The translations under genes were made by a program, and so were the position numbers. A DNA stretch of 64,000 nt from Bacteroides_E sp964528875 (GTDB lineage Bacteria; Bacteroidota; Bacteroidia; Bacteroidales; Bacteroidaceae): the NCBI GenBank assembly GCA_964528875.1, contig CAZGUI010000001.1, positions 1 through 64,000 of the forward strand, given 5' to 3'. The notes beneath the pieces were generated by a model. It saw only the letters and a list, made by a program, of their open reading frames with translations. It was not told the origin of the DNA and did no database searches. This document shows positions 17,124 to 25,703 of this stretch, piece by piece (within the stretch, counting starts at the first letter, position 1; the number at the start of each line of letters is the position of its first letter).

Positions 17124-19001
17124 TTACTCACCTTTTTCTAAATCTTCTTCTACAACTAAGTTGTCAATAATAAAATGTTGTCTCTCCATCGTGTTAGTTC
17201 CCATATAAAAACGAAGTAAGTCACTTACTTTATCCGTTTTTCTCAATGTAACACGCTCTAAGTGCATATCTTTTCCTATAAAATGCTGAAACTCATCAGG
17301 AGATATCTCGCCTAAACCCTTAAATCGAGTAATTTCAGGATTGGGTTTCAATTCTTCTATTGCGTTCATCCGCTCTTCTTCTGAATAGCAGTAAATAGTT
17401 TTCTTCTTATTTCGTACACGGAAAAGTGGGGTTTGCAAAATATAAACATGTCCTTTCTTTATCAAATCGGGAAAGAACTGTAAAAAGAAGGTTATCAATA
17501 GCAATCGAATATGCATACCATCCACATCAGCATCGGTTGCTACAATCACCTTGTTGTAACGCAATCCTTCAATACCATCTTCAATATTTAAGGCTGCCTG
17601 TAACAAGTTGAACTCTTCATTTTCATAAACCACTTTCTTGGTCAAGCCATAAGAATTCAATGGTTTTCCTCGTAAGCTAAAGACCGCTTGTGTATTCACA
17701 TCTCTACTCTTAGTTATGGAACCACTAGCTGAATCACCCTCAGTAATGAAGATGGATGATTCTTCTTTCAACTCTCCGGAGTCATCATTAAAATGTACTC
17801 TGCAATCTCTGAGTTTCTTATTGTGCAAGTTTACTCGTTTAGCTCTTTCACGGGCTATTTTAGTTACACCCGCCATAGCTTTACGTTCTTTCTCAGACTC
17901 CTGTATCTTTTTCATCATTACCTCTGTGATGGCTGGGTGCTTATGTAAAAAGTTATCTAAGTCTTTCTTTAGAAAATCTCCAATAAACTTATAAACCGTA
18001 ACACCTCCATTGGGAGACATATGGGTGGAACCTAATTTAATCTTGGTTTGGCTCTCAAACATCGGTTCTTCCACATTGATAGCTACAGCAGCAACAATAC
18101 CATTTCGTATATCAGCAAACTCATGGTTCTTATCAAAAAAATCACGTATTGTTCTAGACACATGTTCTCTAAAAGCACTTTGATGAGTTCCTCCCTGAGT
18201 AGTATGCTGCCCGTTTACAAAAGAGTAATACTCTTCACCATATTGGTTAGAGTGTGTAAATGCAATTTCAATATCTTCTCCTTTCAAGTGAATGATAGGA
18301 TAAAGAGCATTTGCAGTCATATTATCATTCAGCAAGTCAACTAAACCATCTTTCGACTTAATCTCTTTCCCGTTAAAAACAATGGTTAATCCGGCATTTA
18401 GATACGTATAGTTACGCAACATCTGCTCTACAATGTCATCTCTAAACCGATAGCCTTTGAATAAAGCCTCATCCGGCTCAAAAGAGATATAAGTTCCTGA
18501 AGCTTTTCTTGACTCTTCAATTATATCCTTCTCTAGGTTTCCTTTTGAAAAACTGGCGACTCTAACTTTATCTTCCCGATAACTACGCACCTCAAAGAAT
18601 GAACTCAATGCATTTACCGCTTTTGCTCCCACACCATTCAGTCCAACACTCTTCTTAAAAGCTTTACTATCGTATTTACCCCCGGTATTCAAAACACTAA
18701 CAGCCTCAATCATCTTACCTTGAGGAATACCCCGTCCATAATCTCTAACAGATACACGCAACTCTTCATCAATCGTAACCTCTATTTTCTTCCCGGATTT
18801 CATTTTAAATTCATCGATACTGTTATCGAGAACCTCCTTGAGAAGAACATAGATACCATCTTCAGCGTGTGAACCATCGCCTAACTTCCCAATATACATC
18901 CCGGGACGCGTACGAATATGCTCCATGTCACTCAGATGACGTATATTATCATCGTTATAAATCACTTCTTCTTGCAATAAAGCTTCGTTGAGTTTTTCCA
19001 T
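17124..19001 (-). CDS. parE: DNA topoisomerase IV subunit B
   Basis: About 625 residues. The GHKL ATPase domain shows DNSIDEF, DYGRGIPQG and GLNGVGAKAVNALS; the Toprim domain shows EGDSASGS and the DADVDG metal site; PLFRVRN follows. Length and the short Toprim region fit ParE better than a GyrB with an insert. It should pair with ParC (not in this window) to decatenate daughter chromosomes. The ATG at 19001 is preferred over a TTG six bases upstream. The stop of the preceding GNAT gene (19004-19006) lies right before it, so translation is likely coupled. GyrB cannot be fully excluded without the second paralogue. Confidence 0.85.
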   Translation of the reverse strand: MEKLNEALLQEEVIYNDDNIRHLSDMEHIRTRPGMYIGKLGDGSHAEDGIYVLLKEVLDNSIDEFKMKSGKKIEVTIDEELRVSVRDYGRGIPQGKMIEAVSVLNTGGKYDSKAFKKSVGLNGVGAKAVNALSSFFEVRSYREDKVRVASFSKGNLEKDIIEESRKASGTYISFEPDEALFKGYRFRDDIVEQMLRNYTYLNAGLTIVFNGKEIKSKDGLVDLLNDNMTANALYPIIHLKGEDIEIAFTHSNQYGEEYYSFVNGQHTTQGGTHQSAFREHVSRTIRDFFDKNHEFADIRNGIVAAVAINVEEPMFESQTKIKLGSTHMSPNGGVTVYKFIGDFLKKDLDNFLHKHPAITEVMMKKIQESEKERKAMAGVTKIARERAKRVNLHNKKLRDCRVHFNDDSGELKEESSIFITEGDSASGSITKSRDVNTQAVFSLRGKPLNSYGLTKKVVYENEEFNLLQAALNIEDGIEGLRYNKVIVATDADVDGMHIRLLLITFFLQFFPDLIKKGHVYILQTPLFRVRNKKKTIYCYSEEERMNAIEELKPNPEITRFKGLGEISPDEFQHFIGKDMHLERVTLRKTDKVSDLLRFYMGTNTMERQHFIIDNLVVEEDLEKGE

Positions 19002-19003
19002 AA

Positions 19004-20140
19004 TCAATCAATCTCTTTTATATAGGCTCTACGACGTTTGTGTTGTACGGTTTCAAAATACCCCCACTGAGCCTGGACTTTGTTGTTGAGTTCTAGTTCC
19101 GGATTTGTCTCAGCATACTTAAATCCCAACTTATGATAAATAGGAATTAAATCTGAGAAAAGCAACGCATTGACCCCTTTATTCTGATACTCCGGTTTTA
19201 CAGCCACAATTAATAGGTCTAATATTTTTGATCTGCGTTTCATAAATAAGGCTTTTAACAAAGGTATCCAACCAAAAGGTAATAGTTTCCCTTTTGCTTT
19301 TTGCAAAGCCTCTGATAATGAAGGCATAGATACACCAAAAGCAACTAGCTGATCCTTTTCATCAACAACAAGAGTCACCATTCTTAAGTCCAGTAAAGGA
19401 AGATACATCTTTACATACTGATCTATTTGTCCTTGCTTCAAGGGAGCAAATCCGTATAGCGAGGCATAAGCCTCATTCATGAGTTGGAATATAGCATCTC
19501 CATAGTCTGCAGCGATTTTCTTTCCTGAACTATATTTTTTTATCTTTAATTTATATTTTTCTTTAACTATATTCGTTATACGCAGGTGTTTTTCAGGAAT
19601 TGCATCGGGTATAGTAATTTTAAACTCCACCCAATCGACATCCTTATTATAACCCAGTTTTTCTAAATGCTTTGAATAATAGGGATAATTATAAATGGTA
19701 GCCATTGTACTTAACTGGTCAAATCCATCGACCAAAAGTCCCAAAGCATCTAAATCGGTAAAGCCAAGAGGACCGTGAATTTCAGTCATCCCTTTACTCT
19801 TCCCCCACTCTTCTGCCGTTTTTAACAAAGCTTTTGATACTTCTATGTCATCTATAAAGTCAATCCATCCAAAACGAACAGCTTTTCTATTCCATACTCT
19901 ATTTGCTTCATGATGTATGATTGCTGCAATTCGCCCCACAACCTGATCCTCTTTATACGCCAAGAAATACTCCGCTTCACAAACTTGAAAGGCTGAATTT
20001 TTCTTAGGATCAAATGTATCTACCATTCCATCATATAAGTCAGGAACCGAATAAGGATTATCTTTGTATAGTTCGTAATTAAAACGTATAAATTTCTTTA
20101 ATTCTTTTTTTGAGGAAACTTTTTGTATTTCTATTGCCAT
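19004..20140 (-). CDS. GNAT-like acyltransferase family protein
   Basis: A 378-residue protein, longer than single GNAT domains. The N-terminus (FIRFNYELYKDNPYSVPDL) and GPLGFTDLDALGLLVDGFD segment are recurrent in a large uncharacterised Bacteroidetes/Proteobacteria family annotated as N-acetyltransferase; the acetyl-CoA-binding-like loop is VKPEYQNKGVNALLF. Substrate unknown. First gene of the run that includes parE, coaD and the S41 protease, with a -7 box at 20167-20174. Confidence 0.75.
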   Translation of the reverse strand: MAIEIQKVSSKKELKKFIRFNYELYKDNPYSVPDLYDGMVDTFDPKKNSAFQVCEAEYFLAYKEDQVVGRIAAIIHHEANRVWNRKAVRFGWIDFIDDIEVSKALLKTAEEWGKSKGMTEIHGPLGFTDLDALGLLVDGFDQLSTMATIYNYPYYSKHLEKLGYNKDVDWVEFKITIPDAIPEKHLRITNIVKEKYKLKIKKYSSGKKIAADYGDAIFQLMNEAYASLYGFAPLKQGQIDQYVKMYLPLLDLRMVTLVVDEKDQLVAFGVSMPSLSEALQKAKGKLLPFGWIPLLKALFMKRRSKILDLLIVAVKPEYQNKGVNALLFSDLIPIYHKLGFKYAETNPELELNNKVQAQWGYFETVQHKRRRAYIKEID

Positions 20141-20166
20141 TTTTACAACATTCTATTTAAGAAGTA

Positions 20167-20174
20167 CAAAGATA
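20167..20174 (-). promoter_or_regulatory. -7 box of the GNAT-parE-coaD-protease operon
   Basis: TATCTTTG matches TAnnTTTG exactly and lies 26 bases before the ATG at 20140. Confidence 0.55.
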
Positions 20175-20270
20175 ATTTTTTTAATGTCAAAATGCTTTGT
20201 CAGCAAAGTAAAAAACACAAATACGGTGTAACTAAATGGAAAACTCATCAAGAACAAATCAAATCCTAAC

Positions 20271-21020
20271 TTACTCAATACAAGCATATTGTTCACGTGC
20301 CTCTTTTCGACTACACCAATTAAAATGCCACCACTCACTTGCCAAAGGTTTGAATCCAACACGAACCATAATTTCGCGTAATAATTCACGATTTGTTTTT
20401 TCTTGTTCTGTAATTATTCCTTTTGAAACCAACTGAGCTTCCTCTGTTATATGAGACTCAAAGCCTAAATGATCTACAGGAACTCCCATAGGTAAAGGTT
20501 GCTGATTTTCATCTAGAATGCTTATATCTACAGCTAAACCATAATTATGTAACCCTCCTCCATTAGCAGGGTTAGAAACGTATTTATATTTAGAAGTTCC
20601 CTTTACAACATTCCACATTTTTTGTTGTACAGACATAGGCCGGGCAGCATCGTAAATAATAAAAGAGTAACTTGGATGTTTTTCCTTTAGTAAGGAATGT
20701 GCTTTTACTACCGCTTCAGCTACTTCCGGTATTAGATAAGCCTCTGTCAGATCCTTGTACAATATCTCTCCGGTAAAATTATTCGCTTTAGCATACATTA
20801 AATCAACAATAAGTGTGCTGTCTTTCTCCAAAAGATTTACTAAGCCAAGAGAATCTAAATATTGAGCGGTTTTTGTAAGTACTTTAGTTGGAGTCAACTG
20901 CTTTTCTAGAATAAAAACAGTATCCGTATTTATAGACCATTCTATCTCCTCCTCTTTATTCTGTTTCTGAAAACAAGCAGAAAACAAAAGAGGGAACAAA
21001 AAGCAAGACGCCCATTTCAT
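20271..21020 (-). CDS. M15-family D-alanyl-D-alanine dipeptidase (VanX/DdpX-like) lipoprotein
   Basis: About 249 residues with a lipoprotein signal ending FSAC. The VanX-type zinc peptidase motifs are visible: IYDAARPMSVQ, GGLHNYGLAVDIS (zinc-binding His and Asp) and EWWHFN (catalytic Glu and zinc His). These enzymes cleave D-Ala-D-Ala, for cell-wall recycling or nutrition; nothing in the context suggests glycopeptide resistance (no VanH or ligase). The ATG at 21020 gives the best signal peptide; a TTG at 21032 overlaps the end of rdgB. Confidence 0.88.
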   Translation of the reverse strand: MKWASCFLFPLLFSACFQKQNKEEEIEWSINTDTVFILEKQLTPTKVLTKTAQYLDSLGLVNLLEKDSTLIVDLMYAKANNFTGEILYKDLTEAYLIPEVAEAVVKAHSLLKEKHPSYSFIIYDAARPMSVQQKMWNVVKGTSKYKYVSNPANGGGLHNYGLAVDISILDENQQPLPMGVPVDHLGFESHITEEAQLVSKGIITEQEKTNRELLREIMVRVGFKPLASEWWHFNWCSRKEAREQYACIE

Positions 21021-21028
21021 TGTTCTAA

Positions 21029-21616
21029 TCAAAATGCTCTTATTTCCAAATCAATAAATTGAGAGAGCTTCTCTACAGCCCTGCCTCTATGACTGATCTT
21101 ATTCTTCTCCTCTTCAGTCATTTGAGCAAAAGTTTTATTATATCCTTTAGGTACAAATAAAGAGTCGTAGCCAAAACCACTTGCTCCTCTCTCTTCTGTT
21201 ATAATTTCCCCTTCAACAACTCCCTCGAAAAGATACTTCTTTCCTTTCCAAATCAGAGCTATAACCGTTCTAAATCGTGCTGAGCGATCTTCCACTCCTT
21301 TTAACTCTTTTAATAATTTGGCTCGGTTAAGGCCATCATTATGAGCTTCTCCTCCATAGCGAGCTGAATATACACCAGGAGCACCATTTAAAGCATACAC
21401 CTCTAATCCAGTATCGTCAGAAAAGCAATCACGTTGATACTTTTCATTTATATACTGCGCTTTATATGCTGCATTACCCTCTAAATTTTCTTCATTTTCA
21501 GGTATATCTTCAAAACAAGAGAGATCGGTCAAACTCAATATATCAAGCTTATTACTTAAAATGTGCTTAACCTCTTCTAGTTTATGTTTGTTATGAGTTG
21601 CAAAGACTAATTTCAT
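21029..21616 (-). CDS. rdgB: XTP/dITP diphosphatase (non-canonical purine NTP pyrophosphatase)
   Basis: A 195-residue Ham1/RdgB protein that removes inosine and xanthosine triphosphates from the nucleotide pool. It begins with the family signature LVFATHNKHKLEEV and has SDDTGLEV, GAPGVYSARYGG and SHRGRAVEKL. Length is typical. It lies one base after the stop of the upstream YitT gene and overlaps the dipeptidase reading frame region, so the leuS-yitT-rdgB-dipeptidase group is probably one transcript. Confidence 0.95.
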   Translation of the reverse strand: MKLVFATHNKHKLEEVKHILSNKLDILSLTDLSCFEDIPENEENLEGNAAYKAQYINEKYQRDCFSDDTGLEVYALNGAPGVYSARYGGEAHNDGLNRAKLLKELKGVEDRSARFRTVIALIWKGKKYLFEGVVEGEIITEERGASGFGYDSLFVPKGYNKTFAQMTEEEKNKISHRGRAVEKLSQFIDLEIRAF

Positions 21617-21617
21617 A

Positions 21618-22538
21618 TCATTGTTGTATACTCTTTCGTTTTGGACGAACTTTTATTTGGTCAAATCCTTTTCCATAAACACCTATTACTTCACTTTGCG
21701 AAATAAAAGCATCGGGATCAATATCTTTTATCAACCGAAAAATTTCTACCGACTGACTTTTTTTGGCTAGAAGGAAAAGAATTTTCACCTCTTCCTTACT
21801 GTACCATCCTTTGCCTGAAAGTACGGTTACTCCCCTACGCATTACATTTTGAATTTCCTCGGCTATTGTTTCATAATGTTTAGAGAAGATAAAGAACTGA
21901 ACAGACTGCCGAGTACTATTTACCACCCAATCCAACACAAAGTTTGCTATAAACAGCGTAACAAAACCAAAAATGACACGTCTCCAGTCTTCAAAGATAA
22001 TGTATGAGGAAGAAACAATAATGATATCACAATACATTATGGTTCTGCCCAAGGTAATATCTCTATACTTATTTATAACGGCTGCAATAATATCAGTACC
22101 TCCCGTACTTCCATTGCTACTGAACACTAGACCTAGCCCCATTCCACAGATAGCCGCTCCAATGATACAGGCCATAAACTCTTGTCCTTCACCCAGAATT
22201 TGAGGGAATGTGCCATCAGCGTTCATTATTATTCTTTGGAATAACCACAGAAAAAAGGTAAGACTCAATATACCATACGACGTGCGTATGGTAAAATTAG
22301 ATCCTAGCATTCGGAAAGCAAAAAACATCAATCCTGCATTAATAACTAGATTGGTGTATTGAAGAGGTATTCCCACCGCATAATACACAATAGAAGAAAT
22401 ACCCACCACTCCTCCTGTTGTTATTTGATAGGGAAGTAAAAAGGCAGACCAAGCGAAGGCATAACACATCACTCCAAGAGTAATGGTTAAATAATCCTTT
22501 ATTTCCCTTTTATAATCCACCTTTGATACTTCATTCAT
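21618..22538 (-). CDS. YitT-family membrane protein (DUF161/DUF2179)
   Basis: A 306-residue protein with five to six hydrophobic segments in the first 200 residues, including LLPYQITTGGVVGISSI and FSSNGSTGGTDIIAAVINK, the YitT repeats, and a soluble C-terminal DUF2179 domain (GVTVLSGKGWYSKEEVKILF). Function in the family is not settled; a transporter role has been proposed. Lies between leuS and rdgB on the same strand. Confidence 0.9.
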   Translation of the reverse strand: MNEVSKVDYKREIKDYLTITLGVMCYAFAWSAFLLPYQITTGGVVGISSIVYYAVGIPLQYTNLVINAGLMFFAFRMLGSNFTIRTSYGILSLTFFLWLFQRIIMNADGTFPQILGEGQEFMACIIGAAICGMGLGLVFSSNGSTGGTDIIAAVINKYRDITLGRTIMYCDIIIVSSSYIIFEDWRRVIFGFVTLFIANFVLDWVVNSTRQSVQFFIFSKHYETIAEEIQNVMRRGVTVLSGKGWYSKEEVKILFLLAKKSQSVEIFRLIKDIDPDAFISQSEVIGVYGKGFDQIKVRPKRKSIQQ

Positions 22539-22565
22539 AGTTATTACCCTCCATATTTTCTAATG

Positions 22566-25397
22566 CTATAAAACAATATTCACAATTTTCTTCGGCACTA
22601 CAATCACTTTGCGCACAGCCTTGCCTTCTATCCACTTCTGAGCACGTTCATCTGCTAAAACGGTTGCTTCTATCTCTTTTGAATCAGCATCAGCAGCAAA
22701 ATCCATTGTGAAGCGAGTCTTTCCATTAAACGAAATAGAATAACTTATGGTAGACTCCACTAAATACTCTTCAACATATTTAGGCCACTTTGCATCACAA
22801 ATAGTTTCCTGTTCACCAATAACATGCCACAACTCTTCACAAATATGTGGAGCAAAAGGAGCAATCAAAACAAGTAAATCTCTTAAAATTTCTTTTTTGT
22901 AACACTTCAATCCCATCAATTCATTAACACAAATCATAAAAGCACTAATGGATGTGTTAAATGAAAAATGTTCAATGTCATAAGAAACCTTTTTAATAGT
23001 TTTATGAAGCGTCTTCAACTCTTTGGGTGTCGCTTTTTCTTCGATGACTATGTATTCCCCCTGACGATTATAGAAAAGTCCCCACAAACGATGCAAGAAA
23101 CGATAGACTCCATCAATTCCATTGGTATCCCATGGTTTAGATTGCTCGATAGGTCCTAAGAACATTTCATACATACGAAGTGTATCGGCACCATAATTTT
23201 CAATGATATCATCCGGGTTTACTACATTAAACATGGATTTACTCATCTTCTCAACCGCCCATCCACAATGGTATTTATCTCCTTCTAAAACAAATTCTGC
23301 GGTTTTAAACTCAGGACGCCAAGCTTTAAAGGCTTCAATGTCGAGTACGTCGTTAGAAACAATATTCACATCTACGTGCAAGGGGGTTACATCATAATCA
23401 TCTTTTAATCCGTGCGAAACAAAGGTGTTGGTCTCTTTTATGCGATAGACAAAGTTACTTCTACCTTGAATCATCCCTTGATTAATTAATTTTTGGAAAG
23501 GTTCTTCTGTAACAGAAACTCCTAAATCGTACAAAAACTTATTCCAAAACCTAGAATAAACCAGATGTCCGGTAGCATGCTCTGTTCCACCTACATAAAG
23601 ATCTACATTTTTCCAATAATTCACTTTAGCTGGATCAGCTAATACATCCGGATTATTAGGGTCCATATAGTGTAAGTAATAGGCTGACGATCCCGCAAAC
23701 CCGGGCATAGTATTTAATTCCAGGGGAAAAACGGTTTCATTATCAATTAAATCATTAGAAACTACACGCTCATTAATTGTATCCCACGCCCATTGCTTAG
23801 CATGTCCCAAAGGAGGTTGTCCTGTTTCTGTGGGGAGAAACTTCTCTACTTCCGGAAGTTCCAAAGGCAGGTTATTCTCTCCAATCATATAAGGCAAGTC
23901 ATCCTTGTAGTACACAGGAAATGGTTCTCCCCAATAACGCTGTCTGGAGAATATGGCATCACGTAAACGATAATTCACCTTTATCTTTCCCAATTGTTCA
24001 TCAGCAATAAACTTTTTAGCTTTAGAAATGGCTTTATCTACAGACAATCCATTCAAAACTAATCCGGCACCCTCAAGTCCTTCTTTAGGAGAGTTAATCA
24101 TGACTCCTTCAATAGCATCAAAGCTCTCTTCAGAAACATCTACTCCTTCTATCAATGGACGAATTTCTAAACCAAAGTGTTTTGCAAAAGCATGATCTCT
24201 ACTGTCATGAGCAGGTACCGCCATAATAGCTCCTGTTCCATAGCCAGCTAACACATAGTCGCTCACCCAAATAGGAATCTCTTCATGAGTAATGGGGTTG
24301 ATGGCATAACTTCCTGTAAAAACACCGGAAACCTTCTTGTCCATCATACGCTCTCTTTCGGTGCGTTTTTTGGTTGCTTTCACATAGTCATCAACTGCTT
24401 CCTTAGAGGCAGGTTGCGTCAAAGAGTCTACTAAATCACTTTCAGGTGCTAATACCATAAATGTAACACCAAATATAGTATCAGGTCGAGTTGTAAAGAT
24501 TGTGAATGATTCCAAACTATCCTTCACTTGAAAAGACATTTCTGCTCCGGTAGATTTGCCAATCCAGTTACGTTGTGTCTCTTTCAAAGAGTCACTCCAA
24601 TCTACAAAACTTAAGCCACTCAACAATCGATCAGCATATGCAGAAACCCGAAGAGACCATTGTTTCATTTTCTTTTGAACCACAGGAAAACCTCCTCGCT
24701 CAGAAAGTCCATCCACCACCTCATCGTTTGCAAGTACAGTTCCTAGCTCAGCACACCAATTCACCATACTCTCTCCTAAATAGGCCATTCTGTAATTCAT
24801 TAGTAACTCTTGCTTCTCTTTATCGGTTTTTCTATTCCATTCTAGAGAGGTAAATTCAAGCTCTTCAGAGCAAGCGGGACGAATTCCCTTGCTTCCATAA
24901 TCACTAAAATGAGCGGTTAGCTTAGTGATAGGACGTGCCGTTTTTTTATCTAAGTCATAAAAGCTTTCAAACATTTTCATGAAAGCCCATTGTGTCCAAT
25001 GGTAATATGAAGGTTCTGAAGTACGTATTTCCCGATCCCAATCGAAAGAGAAACCTATACGATCTAACTGCTCACGGTATCGATTAATATTCTCTTTCGT
25101 TGTAATAGATGGATGCTGTCCGGTTTGAATTGCATATTGTTCAGCAGGTAAGCCGTAAGCATCATATCCCATAGGATTTAGTACATTGTAGCCACTTAGC
25201 CGTTTATAACGCGCATAAATATCAGATGCAATATATCCTAGTGGATGTCCCACATGCAGACCGGCACCTGAAGGATAAGGAAACATATTCAGTACATAGT
25301 ATTTCTCTTTTGAAATATCTTCTACTACATGATAAACTTTATGCTCATCCCATTCTTTTTGCCACTTGGCTTCAATTTTTTTAAAATTATACTCCAT
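22566..25397 (-). CDS. leuS: Leucyl-tRNA synthetase
   Basis: About 943 residues. It charges tRNA-Leu with leucine. The class I signatures are HVGHPLGY (HIGH) near the N-terminus and KMSKSMFN (KMSKS); the CP1 editing domain contains TTRPDTIFGVTF and GTGAIMAVPAHDSRD. The ATG at 25397 (MEYNFKKIE) matches the usual N-terminus; an in-frame ATG ten codons upstream would add residues not typical of the family. First gene of the leuS-yitT-rdgB-dipeptidase run. Confidence 0.97.
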   Translation of the reverse strand: MEYNFKKIEAKWQKEWDEHKVYHVVEDISKEKYYVLNMFPYPSGAGLHVGHPLGYIASDIYARYKRLSGYNVLNPMGYDAYGLPAEQYAIQTGQHPSITTKENINRYREQLDRIGFSFDWDREIRTSEPSYYHWTQWAFMKMFESFYDLDKKTARPITKLTAHFSDYGSKGIRPACSEELEFTSLEWNRKTDKEKQELLMNYRMAYLGESMVNWCAELGTVLANDEVVDGLSERGGFPVVQKKMKQWSLRVSAYADRLLSGLSFVDWSDSLKETQRNWIGKSTGAEMSFQVKDSLESFTIFTTRPDTIFGVTFMVLAPESDLVDSLTQPASKEAVDDYVKATKKRTERERMMDKKVSGVFTGSYAINPITHEEIPIWVSDYVLAGYGTGAIMAVPAHDSRDHAFAKHFGLEIRPLIEGVDVSEESFDAIEGVMINSPKEGLEGAGLVLNGLSVDKAISKAKKFIADEQLGKIKVNYRLRDAIFSRQRYWGEPFPVYYKDDLPYMIGENNLPLELPEVEKFLPTETGQPPLGHAKQWAWDTINERVVSNDLIDNETVFPLELNTMPGFAGSSAYYLHYMDPNNPDVLADPAKVNYWKNVDLYVGGTEHATGHLVYSRFWNKFLYDLGVSVTEEPFQKLINQGMIQGRSNFVYRIKETNTFVSHGLKDDYDVTPLHVDVNIVSNDVLDIEAFKAWRPEFKTAEFVLEGDKYHCGWAVEKMSKSMFNVVNPDDIIENYGADTLRMYEMFLGPIEQSKPWDTNGIDGVYRFLHRLWGLFYNRQGEYIVIEEKATPKELKTLHKTIKKVSYDIEHFSFNTSISAFMICVNELMGLKCYKKEILRDLLVLIAPFAPHICEELWHVIGEQETICDAKWPKYVEEYLVESTISYSISFNGKTRFTMDFAADADSKEIEATVLADERAQKWIEGKAVRKVIVVPKKIVNIVL

Positions 25398-25703
25398 AAT
25401 CTTTGCGATTGTTTTTTTACTTTGCATACTTTTTCAAGTGATAGCTACACTGTTATTAATGTTCAGCAGCGAGTCGTTCACTTTACAATTTGTGTTTCAC
25501 TCAATATAAAATAAAGCACAAAAACCCCTTATAGAGGGATTCAGCCATTAAAATTACAAGTTTCACAAAGATAATCAAAAGAATAGTAGTGTAAAGAGTA
25601 ATATATTAAGAAGTTATAATGTCCTCGATATTTTTTAATCAGGAATTTAAGATTACCATTCGGTTGATTATCTTTGTATGAAACTAAAGAGCAAATAATT
25701 AGC
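25398..25703. other. Divergent promoter region between leuS and mutS
   Basis: About 300 bases separate two divergently transcribed genes. The mutS -7 box (25669-25676) is the only clear signal. No RNA gene was seen. Confidence 0.5.
25669..25676 (+). promoter_or_regulatory. -7 box of mutS
   Basis: TATCTTTG is an exact TAnnTTTG match, 27 bases before the ATG at 25704. A TTG inside this box opens the same frame but is not a plausible start. Confidence 0.6.

Noticed and set aside
20271..21020. Vancomycin-resistance (vanX) gene
   Set aside because: Only the dipeptidase is present; there is no VanH, D-Ala-D-Lac ligase or VanRS, so a housekeeping or nutritional dipeptidase is more likely.
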